64,000 nucleotides of DNA from Rhizobium sp. AC27/96 (GTDB taxonomy: Bacteria; Pseudomonadota; Alphaproteobacteria; Rhizobiales; Rhizobiaceae). Below the pieces are notes generated by a model. The model had not been told where the DNA came from and made no database searches. It was given only the letters and a program-made list of their open reading frames with translations. The first letter of the stretch is position 1, and the number at the start of each line of letters is the position of its first letter. Below, piece after piece: positions 8,377-17,278 of this stretch. The stretch lies in contig NZ_LXKN01000066.1 of assembly GCF_001692325.1 (NCBI RefSeq), positions 124,001 to 188,000 of the forward strand, read 5' to 3'. Both the position numbers and the translations under genes were made by a program.

Positions 8377-9423
8377 ATGAAGACACCGAAAAGAATCGGC
8401 ATTCTAGAGGTCGCGCGGCTGGCTGGCGTGTCAGCCACAACGGTCTCGCGTGTCCTCAATGGTCAGGTCGATAGTCGTATCAGCGTTGAAACACAGGAGC
8501 GCGTCAGGGCAACGGCGAATAGCGTCGGCTATGTCGTCAACCGGTTGGCGACTTCGCTCAGAACGCATCGGACCGGCGTGTTCGGGGCGATCGTCAACAG
8601 TCTTTCGGGTCATTATCAACCGCATCTGACCAGCCGGCTACAGGCGGCGGCACAGCGTCGAGGTGTGGAGCTGCTGGTCGCGCAGGCAAAGGCCGAGGCA
8701 GGCGAGGTCGCGGGCCAGCTGCGGCTGTTCCAGGAAGACTTTTTCGACGGCGTGATCATGGTCAGTGATCTCCCCGGTCAACAGGCCCTCTGCGATCATC
8801 TCGATCGTATGGGTAAGGCGCATGTGACGCTTGGCGCGGGGTTGACGGGGCCGCTGCCGGCAGTGCTCACTGATGATCGATATGGGATGAACTTGCTGTT
8901 CGATCACCTGACTGGACTTGGGCATCGCCGCATCTCCTTCGTCTATCGCATCAGCCGCAATGCGCTGCGCGATCGCCTGGCGATCTTTGAAGAGACGATT
9001 GCCGCCAGTCAGGGTTCTATTGCCGGCGATGTCATATCTTTCGAGAGGGGTGAGAGCGATCGCAAGGCGTTCCTCGGCATCCTGGCTGCGCCCGAACGGC
9101 CGACGGCTCTCATCTGTGGCAGCGATGGGCTTGCCATCGAGGTCGTGGCGTTCCTGCGTGACAGTGGGGTCAGGATTCCTGACGATATCTCTGTCGTCGG
9201 TTACGACAATGTGCCCGACACCGCCTATTGGGCGCCGCCCTTGACGACGGTGGCACAGCCCACGGATCAGCTCTGCGAGGCATCGCTTGATCTTCTGGTT
9301 GAGTTGTCGAATCTGCCATTGGAAGCGCGCGTTGCAAAGCGTCCGATACGCTTCGTACCACCTGAACTTGTCACACGTGCGTCATCCAGCTCCCCTAGTT
9401 TGCGGCCATTCTCCCTTGCGTAG
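8377..9423 (+). CDS. LacI/GalR family transcriptional regulator
   Basis: 348 aa. The N-terminus reads ILEVARLAGVSATTVSRVLNG, the classic LacI helix-turn-helix plus hinge start, followed by a periplasmic-binding-protein-like effector domain (GVFGAIVNSLSGHYQPHL; TALICGSDGLAIEVV; PDDISVVGYDNV). An upstream in-frame TTG at 8341 would add 12 residues before the HTH, so the ATG at 8377 was preferred. It stands 83 bases upstream of an oligopeptide-type ABC importer operon in the same direction. A near-perfect LacI-type palindrome lies between them, so it most likely represses that operon. The inducer is unknown; it may be an imported compound or its hydrolysis product. Confidence 0.92.
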   Translation: MKTPKRIGILEVARLAGVSATTVSRVLNGQVDSRISVETQERVRATANSVGYVVNRLATSLRTHRTGVFGAIVNSLSGHYQPHLTSRLQAAAQRRGVELLVAQAKAEAGEVAGQLRLFQEDFFDGVIMVSDLPGQQALCDHLDRMGKAHVTLGAGLTGPLPAVLTDDRYGMNLLFDHLTGLGHRRISFVYRISRNALRDRLAIFEETIAASQGSIAGDVISFERGESDRKAFLGILAAPERPTALICGSDGLAIEVVAFLRDSGVRIPDDISVVGYDNVPDTAYWAPPLTTVAQPTDQLCEASLDLLVELSNLPLEARVAKRPIRFVPPELVTRASSSSPSLRPFSLA

Positions 9424-9462
9424 TTGAAACGACAGTTTTGAGCGCATGTGGCCGTTTTTCAT

Positions 9463-9482
9463 TTGCGCAAACGTTTGTGCAA
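9463..9482. promoter_or_regulatory. LacI-type operator upstream of the ABC importer
   Basis: TTGCGCAAACGTTTGTGCAA is a 20-bp inverted repeat with a central CG and only one mismatched base pair, the typical form of LacI-family operators. It lies 24 bases upstream of the ATG of the binding-protein gene and just behind the LacI gene, so repression of the importer operon by that regulator is the natural reading. Confidence 0.75.
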
Positions 9483-9506
9483 TTCATTTATTTGGAGACT
9501 GTGCCG

Positions 9507-11114
9507 ATGTCCGATCCCTTGCTCAGCGGCCTGAATATGGCCGTTACCCGCCGCACCACGCTGCTCTTGGGAGCGGCGGCCGGGCTCTCCACTTTCGTGC
9601 CGGCGCTCTCTGCCTGGGCCGATAATGGTGAGGACAACAGGCCTGAGCTTCGTATTGCCGTTCAGCAGAATCCGATATCGCAAGAGCCGGTCGATGCAGC
9701 CAGCAATGTCGCCTTCCGCAACAATTATTCGATCCACGAGACGGTTCTCGCGCTCGACATGCGCGGCGATTTCTCGGTGAAGCCCAACCTCGGCGCGTCC
9801 TGGACGTGGGTCTCGCCGACGGTTCTGGAAATGAAGCTGCGTCCGGGCGTGATCTTCCATGATGGTCGCGAAATGACAGCCGAGGATGTCGCCTTCTCGT
9901 TCGGCCCCGAGCGGCTTCTGAACAAGGATGCGCCGGGCTACCCCACCTATCGCACCAACTTCACCAGCCTCGATCATGTCGAAGTTGTGGATCCGCTGAC
10001 CGTTCGCTTCGTCACCAAATTCCAGGATCCGATCTTCCTGCAGCGCCTCGCATCCTATGCCGCGGTCGTCATCAGCAAGGACGCCTGGCAAAAGAACGGC
10101 GGCAACTGGACGACCTGGCGCCAGAAGCCCGTCGGCGCCGGCCCCTATAAAGTCGAGAGCTATGCGACCAATGAAAATGTGGTTCTGGCCGCTCACGATC
10201 AGGCCTATCGCGGCAAGCCGGCTGCCAAGCGCGTGACCCTGCGCATCGTGCCGGAAGTGTCCTCTCGCATCGCCGGTCTGCTGGCCGGCGACTATGATAT
10301 CGCGACGGACCTGCCGCCGGATCAGCTTGCGGTCGTCACCGCCAGCACGGGTCATGAGATCGTCGGCGGTCCGGTTCCCAACCATCGCATCCTGTTCTTC
10401 GACAAGAACAATCCAGCTCTCAAGGACCCGCGCGTTCGCCAGGCGCTCATTCTTGCCATCGACCGCCAGGCGATCGTCGATACCATCTGGAACGGCCGCA
10501 CCAGGGTGCCGAACGGCCTTCAGTTCGAACTCTATGGTCCCGTCTATCTTAAGGATTATCCGGCCTACAAATATGATCCGGATCAGGCGATGCAGCTCCT
10601 GAAGGATGCAGGTTACAACGGCGAAGAAATCGAAATCCGCTCGCAGAACAATTATTACACGGCGGAAAACCCCGTCACGCAGGCGGTCGTCGCCATGTGG
10701 CAGGCCGTTGGCGTCAATGCCAAGATGAAGTTCGTCGAAAGCGGTAAGCTGTTCGAAAATTCCTCGACCCGCGCCACCGGCAATTGGTCAAGCACCGGCC
10801 AGATCCCGGACCCTTATATTTCCTTCTTCACACAGTTCAGCTCGGCCGGGAACCTGAATTCCTTCAAGATCTGGCAGAATGCGGATTTCGATGCCCTCGG
10901 CGCGAAGATGGAGCAGGCCATCGATCCGGCCGATCGCGCCAAGATCTTCCGCGACATGCTCAATCTGATCGAATGGCAGGATCCGGGCGTGACGGTTCTG
11001 CACCAGAACGCCGTTTTCTTCGGTATCCGCAAGGGCATCAAGTGGCAGCCGCTGCCAGCATTCCAGATGGATCTCGGCGCCGGTAGCCTTGCCTTCGACG
11101 AGCAGAAGAGCTGA
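9507..11114 (+). CDS. ABC transporter substrate-binding protein, peptide/nickel (SBP family 5) type
   Basis: 535 aa periplasmic protein. The N-terminus has a Tat-like signal (AVTRRTTLLLGAAAGLSTF, cleavage probably after ALSAWA). Family-5 hallmarks are present: LGASWTWVSPTVLEMKLRPGVIFHDG and MTAEDVAFSF, then KDPRVRQALILAIDRQAI in the C-terminal lobe. The start at 9507 has a TTGGAG site 9 bases upstream; an earlier in-frame start at 9438 would overlap the operator. It is the first gene of a five-gene importer operon that ends with a glycerophosphodiester phosphodiesterase. The ligand may be a peptide, a sugar or a phosphodiester; the fold does not tell. Confidence 0.92.
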   Translation: MSDPLLSGLNMAVTRRTTLLLGAAAGLSTFVPALSAWADNGEDNRPELRIAVQQNPISQEPVDAASNVAFRNNYSIHETVLALDMRGDFSVKPNLGASWTWVSPTVLEMKLRPGVIFHDGREMTAEDVAFSFGPERLLNKDAPGYPTYRTNFTSLDHVEVVDPLTVRFVTKFQDPIFLQRLASYAAVVISKDAWQKNGGNWTTWRQKPVGAGPYKVESYATNENVVLAAHDQAYRGKPAAKRVTLRIVPEVSSRIAGLLAGDYDIATDLPPDQLAVVTASTGHEIVGGPVPNHRILFFDKNNPALKDPRVRQALILAIDRQAIVDTIWNGRTRVPNGLQFELYGPVYLKDYPAYKYDPDQAMQLLKDAGYNGEEIEIRSQNNYYTAENPVTQAVVAMWQAVGVNAKMKFVESGKLFENSSTRATGNWSSTGQIPDPYISFFTQFSSAGNLNSFKIWQNADFDALGAKMEQAIDPADRAKIFRDMLNLIEWQDPGVTVLHQNAVFFGIRKGIKWQPLPAFQMDLGAGSLAFDEQKS

Positions 11115-11125
11115 GTTTTCCGCCG

Positions 11126-12094
11126 ATGGTGCCTCCCGTCCTTTCCGTCGACGATCTGAGTGTCACGTTTCAAACGAAGTCGGGTCGATCCCATCCGGTC
11201 AACAATGTCTCCTTTGACCTTGCCGCAGGTGAAATCCTCGGCATCGTCGGGGAGAGCGGATCAGGCAAGAGCGTCACCTGTCTTGCCCTTGCCGGTCTTT
11301 TGGGACCGACGGCTCGGGCGACGGGATATATCTCCTTTCAGGACTCCATGTACGACGCGGGCGAGCTTGGCTCGATGGCGCGTGCAAAGTTGCCGCCCAT
11401 CGGCCTGATCTTTCAGGAGCCGGTCTCCTGTCTCGATCCGGTGCGGACCATAGGCTCTCAGATCACCGAGGCAGCCGTGAGTGCCGGCATGATGCCGAGC
11501 GAAGCCAAGGCCGAGGCGCTGCGGCTTCTGGCCGAAGTGGCCATTACGCAGCCGGAAACGCGTTACAACGCCTATCCCGCGCAATTTTCCGGTGGCATGT
11601 GCCAGCGTGTGATGATCGCAATGGCGCTTGCCATGCAGCCTCGGCTGATCATTGCCGATGAGCCGACCACTGCGCTTGACGTCACCGTTCAGGCGCAGGT
11701 CGTGGCGCTGCTGGTCAAGGCGGTGCGCGAGCGCGGCATCCCGATGATCTTCATCAGCCACGATCTCGATCTGGTCTCCGAGGTCTGCGACCGTATCGCC
11801 GTGATGTATGCAGGCTCGCTGGTCGAGATCAACGGGACGGATGATCTCTACGACAATCCGCGCCACCCCTACACGCGGCTGTTGCTGGAGGCGATGCCTG
11901 GGCGCGGCAGGCCGCTCGAAAAGCTCGCCGACATCCCCGGTGAGTTGAAGCTGCACGGCACGGTGCCGCAGGCCTGCGCCTTCGCGCCGCGCTGCCCGCG
12001 GGTCGAAACCAATTGTGCGACGACGGTGCCGCCGCTGATTGCCGGCAGGGCGTCGCTTGCCTGTTTCAATCCCTGGAGTTCCCATGACGCTTGA
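11126..12094 (+). CDS. ABC transporter ATP-binding protein, DppD/OppD type
   Basis: 322 aa. Walker A GESGSGKSV near residue 43, Q-loop IGLIFQEP, signature FSGGMCQRV, Walker B LIIADEPTTALD, H-loop FISHD. The C-terminal Opp/Dpp extension carries the cysteine cluster (CAFAPRCPRVETNC) that in this family can bind an Fe-S cluster or metal. It begins 12 bases after the binding protein and its 3' end overlaps the start of the second ATPase. It energises uptake at the cytoplasmic face of the membrane. Confidence 0.94.
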   Translation: MVPPVLSVDDLSVTFQTKSGRSHPVNNVSFDLAAGEILGIVGESGSGKSVTCLALAGLLGPTARATGYISFQDSMYDAGELGSMARAKLPPIGLIFQEPVSCLDPVRTIGSQITEAAVSAGMMPSEAKAEALRLLAEVAITQPETRYNAYPAQFSGGMCQRVMIAMALAMQPRLIIADEPTTALDVTVQAQVVALLVKAVRERGIPMIFISHDLDLVSEVCDRIAVMYAGSLVEINGTDDLYDNPRHPYTRLLLEAMPGRGRPLEKLADIPGELKLHGTVPQACAFAPRCPRVETNCATTVPPLIAGRASLACFNPWSSHDA

Positions 12095-12953
12095 AAAGAC
12101 GACGCCATCGCGTGGGGAAGGGGCTGAGATCGCGCTCGTCGCCCGCAACCTGCAATTTTCCTATTCGCCGGGCTTCTCCCTATGGCCCGGACGAGTTCAG
12201 GGACTTCACGCGATCAAGGATGTAAGTCTGGAATTGAAACCCGGCGAAACGCTTGGTCTGGTCGGGGAATCCGGTTGCGGCAAGTCCACGCTTGCCTCGC
12301 TCCTATGCGGCGATCGTGAGCCGACCTCCGGTGAGATCGCGCTGTTTGGGACGTCTTTCAAGAGCCTGATGAAACCCAACCGGCGAGGCCTGGCGAAGCA
12401 TTTGCAGGTGATCTCGCAGGATACGTTGGGCGCTCTTGATCCCCGCCGCAGCGTCGGCCACCAGATGCTGGAGACACTGGCGATCCATGGCATCGGGCAT
12501 CCGTCGAGCCGGCTCGACCGCGCCGCCGAGACCTTCAAGGCCGTCAGCCTGCCGGTTTCCGCGCTGGAGAAATTCCCGCATCAGCTTTCCGGTGGGCAGC
12601 GGCAGCGCGTCGCCATCGCCCGTGCTTTGGTCGTCGAGCCGAAGATCCTGCTCTGCGATGAGCCGGTCTCGGCACTCGACGTCTCGGTGCAGGCGCAGGT
12701 TCTCAATTTGCTGCTTGATCTTCAGCGTGCCCGCGGCCTGTCGCTGCTCTTCATCAGCCACGATGTGCGCGTCGTCCGCCACGTCTCGCATCGCGTCGCA
12801 ATCATGGAGGCGGGACAGATCGTCGAAACCGGCCAGACCGAAGAAGTCTTTGCAAATCCCGCTCATCCCTACACGGCAAAGCTTCTCTCCGCCGTGCCGC
12901 GTGGACGGCGCGGCAAGGTGCGGCAGGCAACAGCCGTTCTCGAAACGCTCTGA
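12084..12953 (+). CDS. ABC transporter ATP-binding protein, DppF/OppF type
   Basis: 289 aa. Walker A GESGCGKST, signature LSGGQRQRV, Walker B ILLCDEPVSALD and H-loop FISHD are all present. The start ATG at 12084 lies inside the end of the previous gene (11-base overlap) and is preferred over an upstream in-frame start at 12039 that would overlap further. It lacks most of the DppD-type cysteine extension. It pairs with the upstream ATPase as the heterodimeric motor of the importer. Confidence 0.93.
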   Translation: MTLEKTTPSRGEGAEIALVARNLQFSYSPGFSLWPGRVQGLHAIKDVSLELKPGETLGLVGESGCGKSTLASLLCGDREPTSGEIALFGTSFKSLMKPNRRGLAKHLQVISQDTLGALDPRRSVGHQMLETLAIHGIGHPSSRLDRAAETFKAVSLPVSALEKFPHQLSGGQRQRVAIARALVVEPKILLCDEPVSALDVSVQAQVLNLLLDLQRARGLSLLFISHDVRVVRHVSHRVAIMEAGQIVETGQTEEVFANPAHPYTAKLLSAVPRGRRGKVRQATAVLETL

Positions 12954-12964
12954 AGGAACAGGCC

Positions 12965-13891
12965 ATGCTTCAGTCCATCGCGCGCGCGCTCTTCAGGGCT
13001 CTCGTCACGCTCTTCCTAGCGATCACCTTCACCTTCATCATTTTGCGCGTCAGCGGCGATCCCCTGCATTCACTGCTGCCCGTCGAGACGCCGCCGGAAG
13101 TCGTGGCGCTGATGCGGCAGCAATGGGGCCTCGATCAGCCGCTCTACATCCAGTATTTTTCCTATCTCGGCCATCTGCTGCGCGGCGATTTCGGTACCTC
13201 GCTGCTGAACGGACAGGACGCCCTGACGCTGGTGCTATCCAAGGTGCCGGCGACGCTGGAACTGATGGGCGCGGCTCTGGTGCTGGCATTCGGCGCCGGC
13301 GTGCCGCTTGGCATTCTGGCCGCGCGCAATCGTGGCGGTCTGATCGACCGTTTCGTGATGATGCTGGCGGTGCTGATGCATTCCCTCCCGAATTTCCTCA
13401 TCGCCATTCTGCTCATCCAGCTGTTCGCCGTGTCGCTGCGGCTGCTGCCGAGCGGTGGCGGGTCGAGCGCGGCGCATCTGGTCATGCCGGTTCTGGTGAT
13501 CGGCCTTTACAATGCCGGCATCATTGCCCGCTTCGTCCGCTCAAGCGTGCTGGAGGTACTTGGGCAACGCTATATTCTCGCTGCCCGCGCCAAGCGGATC
13601 GGCGAGAGCGCCGTTCTCTGGCAGCATGTCATGCCGAATGCGGCATTGCCGCTTCTGACCATGCTCGGCTTCCTCGTCGGCGGCATGATCGGCGGCGCGG
13701 CCGTAGTCGAGACCGTTTATGCCTGGCCCGGCGTCGGCCGCTTCCTCGTGTCATCGGTGGCGCAGCGCGACCTTAATATCGTGCAGACGATCGTGCTTTT
13801 GATCACCGCGACGATGGTGAGCGCCAACCTCATCATCGATTGCCTCTACATTCTCGCCGATCCGCGCCTGCGGCATCGGGCTTCGGCCTGA
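12965..13891 (+). CDS. ABC transporter permease, DppB type
   Basis: 308 aa inner-membrane protein with about six transmembrane segments. The N-terminus (ITFTFIILRVSGDPL) and the segment LRGDFGTSLLNG are typical of DppB/GsiC. The EAA loop reads RAKRIGESAVLWQHVMPNA near residue 210, the contact point for the ATPases. An AAGGAACAGGCC stretch before the ATG gives a ribosome site. Fourth gene of the operon. Confidence 0.93.
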   Translation: MLQSIARALFRALVTLFLAITFTFIILRVSGDPLHSLLPVETPPEVVALMRQQWGLDQPLYIQYFSYLGHLLRGDFGTSLLNGQDALTLVLSKVPATLELMGAALVLAFGAGVPLGILAARNRGGLIDRFVMMLAVLMHSLPNFLIAILLIQLFAVSLRLLPSGGGSSAAHLVMPVLVIGLYNAGIIARFVRSSVLEVLGQRYILAARAKRIGESAVLWQHVMPNAALPLLTMLGFLVGGMIGGAAVVETVYAWPGVGRFLVSSVAQRDLNIVQTIVLLITATMVSANLIIDCLYILADPRLRHRASA

Positions 13892-13915
13892 TCGGCCAGT
13901 GGAAAGATCATAGTC

Positions 13916-14803
13916 ATGACGAACATAGTGACCGACGCCGACGTGCTCTCGAAGCTCAAGCCTGGGAAAACCCCGCGCCGTCTGCGTCTCGATATCACGA
14001 CGATGCTCTGCGCGATCGTGCTTGTCAGCTTTATCCTGGTCGCGATCTTTGCCAATGTTCTTGCGCCCTACCGCTTTGCGCAGATCGATCTTCATGCTCG
14101 CAAGGTTCCGCCAATCCTGTTTGGCGGCACATTCAAGCACATGCTGGGTACCGACGAACTCGGCCGTGATATTCTGAGCCGCATCTTCTACGGGTTGCGT
14201 ACCAGCCTGCTGATCGCGCTCGGCGCCTCCGCGATCAGCCTGGCGCTCGGTACGACGCTCGGGCTGCTTGCCGCCTTTCGCCGCGGCTTTGCCGATATGT
14301 TGATCCGGGTGGCGGTAGATTTCCAGGCCTCGATGCCATTCCTGATCATCGCGCTCGCCGTTCTTGCCTTCTTCGGCGATAATCTATGGCTCTTCATGGG
14401 GCTACTCGGCCTCTACGGCTGGGAGCGCTATGCCCGGCTGGTGCGCACCATGGCCGGCCTCGAACTGGAGCGCGGCTATGTCGCGGCCTTGAAGCGCAAT
14501 GGCGCCGGCATGCCGCGCATCGCTTTCCTGCATGTCCTGCCGAATATCCTCTCGGTCGTTCTCGTCAATCTCACCGTGATCCTACCGGAGATCCTCTTAC
14601 AGGAATCGGCGCTGAGCTTTCTTGGCCTCGGCATCCAGCCGCCGCTGGTCAGCCTCGGCAGCATGGTAGGCGCAGGGCGTGATTACATCATGACCGAATG
14701 GTGGATCTCGATGCTGCCGGGCATCGTAATCTTCCTGCTGTCGCTGTCGATCAGCCTCATCGGCGATTACCTGCGCGACGCCTTCGATCCAACACTTCAC
14801 TAG
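13916..14803 (+). CDS. ABC transporter permease, DppC type
   Basis: 295 aa. It has the DppC-type N-terminal segment, the motif LGTDELGRDILSRIFYGLRTSL near residue 80, and an EAA loop around LKRNGAGMPRIAFLHVLPN. Six transmembrane segments are predicted by eye. It lies 24 bases behind the DppB-type gene and forms with it the membrane channel of the importer. Confidence 0.93.
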   Translation: MTNIVTDADVLSKLKPGKTPRRLRLDITTMLCAIVLVSFILVAIFANVLAPYRFAQIDLHARKVPPILFGGTFKHMLGTDELGRDILSRIFYGLRTSLLIALGASAISLALGTTLGLLAAFRRGFADMLIRVAVDFQASMPFLIIALAVLAFFGDNLWLFMGLLGLYGWERYARLVRTMAGLELERGYVAALKRNGAGMPRIAFLHVLPNILSVVLVNLTVILPEILLQESALSFLGLGIQPPLVSLGSMVGAGRDYIMTEWWISMLPGIVIFLLSLSISLIGDYLRDAFDPTLH

Positions 14804-14839
14804 CCCCAAATATCGTTTCGACCCTTAAGGAGAATTCCA

Positions 14840-15655
14840 GTGCCTTTGCCTCTCAACGCGGCTCGTCATGGCCTGCTGCGCATCGCCGCTCATCGTGGTT
14901 TCAGCCGCCGCTTTCCGGAAAACACCATCCTCGCATTCGAGCAGGGCGTCGCGGCCGGTGCGAACGAAAGCGAGATCGATCTGATGCTGACACGTGATGA
15001 CCAGATCGTTGTCATCCATGACCGCACGCTGGAGCGGACCACCAACGGCTTCGGCTTTGTCGCCGATCATGATCTCGAGCATATTCTGTCCCTCGATGCC
15101 GGCGCGAAATTCGACGGGCGCTTTGCCGGTACGCCTGTGCCGACGCTTGCCGATGTCGTCCTTTGGGCCAAGCAGAGCGATACGCGTCTGGCAATCGAGA
15201 TGAAGGAGCCCGAACGTGGCGACCGCCTGATCGATATCATGATCGGAACGCTGCGGGATCTGGATGCCTTCCAGCATGTCGCCATATCCTCTTTCGACCA
15301 CATCGATCTTCGGCGCGTGAAGGAAATAGAGCCCCGCCTGCAGACGGAAGCCATCCTGCATCACCGCCCGGTCGATATCGTGGCCTCGATGCGCGCAGGC
15401 GGGATCGACGGTGTCTCTCTGGAACTGAACCGCTTTCATCGAGCCGACGCTGAAGCGCTCCTGGAAGCGGGTATTGCCGTGCGTCTCAGCCTGCCATTGC
15501 CTGAAAAGCTGGCTCTGTTCTGGCAGAGCGGGCGTGACTATCTTCCGATGATCCGGCAGTGCATTGCCGATGGGCTGATCGACGCCATCATCGGTGACGA
15601 TGTCGATTTTCTCTTCATTCTATCCAAAGACGACTCCGCACGGGAGAAAGCATGA
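14840..15655 (+). CDS. Glycerophosphodiester phosphodiesterase (GDPD family)
   Basis: 271 aa, no signal peptide, so cytoplasmic. The catalytic signature of the GDPD TIM barrel is complete: AAHRG with His18, PENT with Glu27, the metal ligands Glu45 and Asp47 in SEIDLML, and HDRTLERTTNG with His60. These enzymes hydrolyse glycerophosphodiesters to glycerol 3-phosphate and an alcohol. The gene follows the DppC-type permease by 36 bases with an AAGGAG ribosome site and is the last gene of the importer operon. That suggests imported glycerophosphodiesters, or glycerophosphorylated compounds, are cleaved in the cytoplasm (inference). Confidence 0.9.
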   Translation: MPLPLNAARHGLLRIAAHRGFSRRFPENTILAFEQGVAAGANESEIDLMLTRDDQIVVIHDRTLERTTNGFGFVADHDLEHILSLDAGAKFDGRFAGTPVPTLADVVLWAKQSDTRLAIEMKEPERGDRLIDIMIGTLRDLDAFQHVAISSFDHIDLRRVKEIEPRLQTEAILHHRPVDIVASMRAGGIDGVSLELNRFHRADAEALLEAGIAVRLSLPLPEKLALFWQSGRDYLPMIRQCIADGLIDAIIGDDVDFLFILSKDDSAREKA

Positions 15656-15797
15656 TTGACCGCTGCTGCTCCTTCCTGCGAGCGGCAGCGTGAAGTCTTC
15701 ATCTGATTTCGAGCGAGCAACTGTAGCGCAACCTTCTCCATGGACTCAGCTCTGCAGCCATGCCAGCAGTACTGCTTTCTGAGTGAGGCAATGCTCG

Positions 15798-16166
15798 ATG
15801 TCGAATGCGCCAGTAACATGCGAGGTTCGCTATCGCCTCGATCCTGACAGGATCGAGGACTTCAAAGCCTATGCGAAAATCTGGATCAAACTTATCGAGC
15901 GCCACGGTGGGAGGCATCACGGCTACTTCATTCCCCGTGAGAGACCAACCGGCATTGGCATAAGTTTTCCCGGCGTGGGAGAGGATGGGGCTGGCGATAT
16001 TGCTATAGCCCTCTTCACCTTTCCAGATGATGAGGCATATCTCACCTACCGCGAAAAGGTCGCCAACGATCCTGACGGTATCGAAGCCAACGCACGGTTT
16101 GGAAAGCAGCCGCCGTTCCTTGGTTACGAGCGCGTGTTTCTGCAGCCGCTTCCGACAAGGGATTAG
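15798..16166 (+). CDS. NIPSNAP family protein
   Basis: 122 aa, soluble. The sequence begins with VTCEVRYRLDPDRIEDFKAYAKIW, the typical NIPSNAP/dimeric ferredoxin-like barrel opening, followed by GRHHGYFIPRE and IALFTFPDDEAYLTYRE. The ATG at 15798 was chosen because a GAGTGAGG site lies just upstream; a GTG at 15783 would place translation across that site. Function is unknown in bacteria. It stands alone between the phosphodiesterase gene and a leftward TetR gene, and it may be under that regulator only if a promoter exists that I cannot see. Confidence 0.72.
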   Translation: MSNAPVTCEVRYRLDPDRIEDFKAYAKIWIKLIERHGGRHHGYFIPRERPTGIGISFPGVGEDGAGDIAIALFTFPDDEAYLTYREKVANDPDGIEANARFGKQPPFLGYERVFLQPLPTRD

Positions 16167-16236
16167 GCGTGGAAGCAAGAAAGCGATTGATGATCAGTCG
16201 GTTGAGATGGTGGCCCTGCTGGAAACCATCCAGCAA

Positions 16237-16812
16237 TCAACTCGCCTTGTTTGAGCTGCTGCCCGCATGACCAAGAGCGTCCATTGCAGCGGCCACGATG
16301 AAGCCGCGCCACTCCCGTTTGAGATCCGCGCGCACTGCGACTGATGCCGTGATCCCGAGACCGGTGAATGCGCTCGTGACGCGGACGATCCGTTCCTGCT
16401 CGACGGACTGCATATCGATGCCAAGTGCCGCATACATGATCATCCCGAGCTCTATCATCTCGGGATCGGCATTCTGCCCGTTCTCCGCCAACCGGTACTG
16501 AAATGCCGAAATTCCCGGCCAATCATATGCGAAGGTGACGGAAGCTTCCACGACGGCTCGATCGCGCTCGATGCCGGGGGCAAGAGCTTCGACACTGGCG
16601 CGTAATGTCTCCATGTGATCGCGGCTTGTTTCCATCGCCGCATCGTAGAGCGCCTGCTTGCTGGGATAGTGGTGCAGCAACCCGGCCTTCGAATAGTTGA
16701 CGGCATCCGCGATCTGTTGGAGCGAGGTGTTGGCGAAACCGTGCTTCGCGAACAATCCTGCGGCGTGATCGAGGATCTCAGCGTCAATTTCGGCTCTGGT
16801 CGGTCTGGGCAT
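16237..16812 (-). CDS. TetR/AcrR family transcriptional regulator
   Basis: 191 aa. The N-terminal TetR helix-turn-helix is clear: ILDHAAGLFAKHGFANTSLQQIADAVNYSKAGLLHHYPSK, with the recognition helix near residues 36-46. The C-terminal ligand domain is variable as usual. A perfect 10-bp palindrome lies about 40 bases upstream and may be an operator. The likely targets are its own promoter or the convergent NIPSNAP gene; neither is certain. Confidence 0.88.
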   Translation of the reverse strand: MPRPTRAEIDAEILDHAAGLFAKHGFANTSLQQIADAVNYSKAGLLHHYPSKQALYDAAMETSRDHMETLRASVEALAPGIERDRAVVEASVTFAYDWPGISAFQYRLAENGQNADPEMIELGMIMYAALGIDMQSVEQERIVRVTSAFTGLGITASVAVRADLKREWRGFIVAAAMDALGHAGSSSNKAS

Positions 16813-16850
16813 GTTCGAGGCCTAGCATGGGCCAACCGAGGCAGTCAATT

Positions 16851-16860
16851 TTCAATTGAA
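16851..16860. promoter_or_regulatory. Palindrome in the tetR promoter region
   Basis: TTCAATTGAA is a perfect 10-bp inverted repeat 38 bases upstream of the leftward TetR start. It may be part of an autoregulatory operator; 10 bases is short for this family, so the support is modest. Confidence 0.3.
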
Positions 16861-17002
16861 CTGGTCGGCGGCCCCAGGGGTGGGATGATGGCATGCTCGG
16901 ATTTGCATTCGCCAATCTCTCCGAACCGGTGAGCGGAAAGCAGTTGGTCATCTTGACATTTATGCGACTGAGTAGCACTTTCCATCGAAAGGAGCCTCAC
17001 CC

Positions 17003-17278
17003 ATGAGTATCAAATCATCGATCTCTTTGACGGACCAGCAGGACGCATTCGCGCGCTCGCTTGTCGAGGCAGGCCGCTACTCAAGTCTGAGCTCGGTTTT
17101 GCAGCAGGGCCTGGAGCTTCTTCGTCAAAAGACGGAGGCCGATGCCGCAGAGACCGAAGGACTACGCACCCTGATCCAGCGACGATTGGAAGGTCAGAAG
17201 ATCTCGTCCGCGGGCATGGAGGATCGTATCGAGGATATGATCGAGCGCAAGCGGCGAGCTCTCCGTGTGGAATCTTGA
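17003..17278 (+). CDS. parD: Type II antitoxin, ParD family
   Basis: 91 aa. The N-terminal ribbon-helix-helix pattern (KSSISLTDQQDAFARSLVEAGRYSSLSSVLQQGLELL) is typical of ParD/CopG antitoxins, with a charged C-terminal tail (DMIERKRRALRVES) that would wrap around the toxin. AAGGAG lies 9 bases before the ATG, and a TTGACA hexamer at 16953-16958 could be a -35 element. The toxin gene overlaps its 3' end by 14 bases. ParD proteins bind their own promoter together with ParE. Confidence 0.88.
   Translation: MSIKSSISLTDQQDAFARSLVEAGRYSSLSSVLQQGLELLRQKTEADAAETEGLRTLIQRRLEGQKISSAGMEDRIEDMIERKRRALRVES

Noticed and set aside
15656..15720. GC-rich imperfect hairpin after the phosphodiesterase gene
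   Set aside because: The stem has mismatches and there is no U-tract, so I did not call a terminator.
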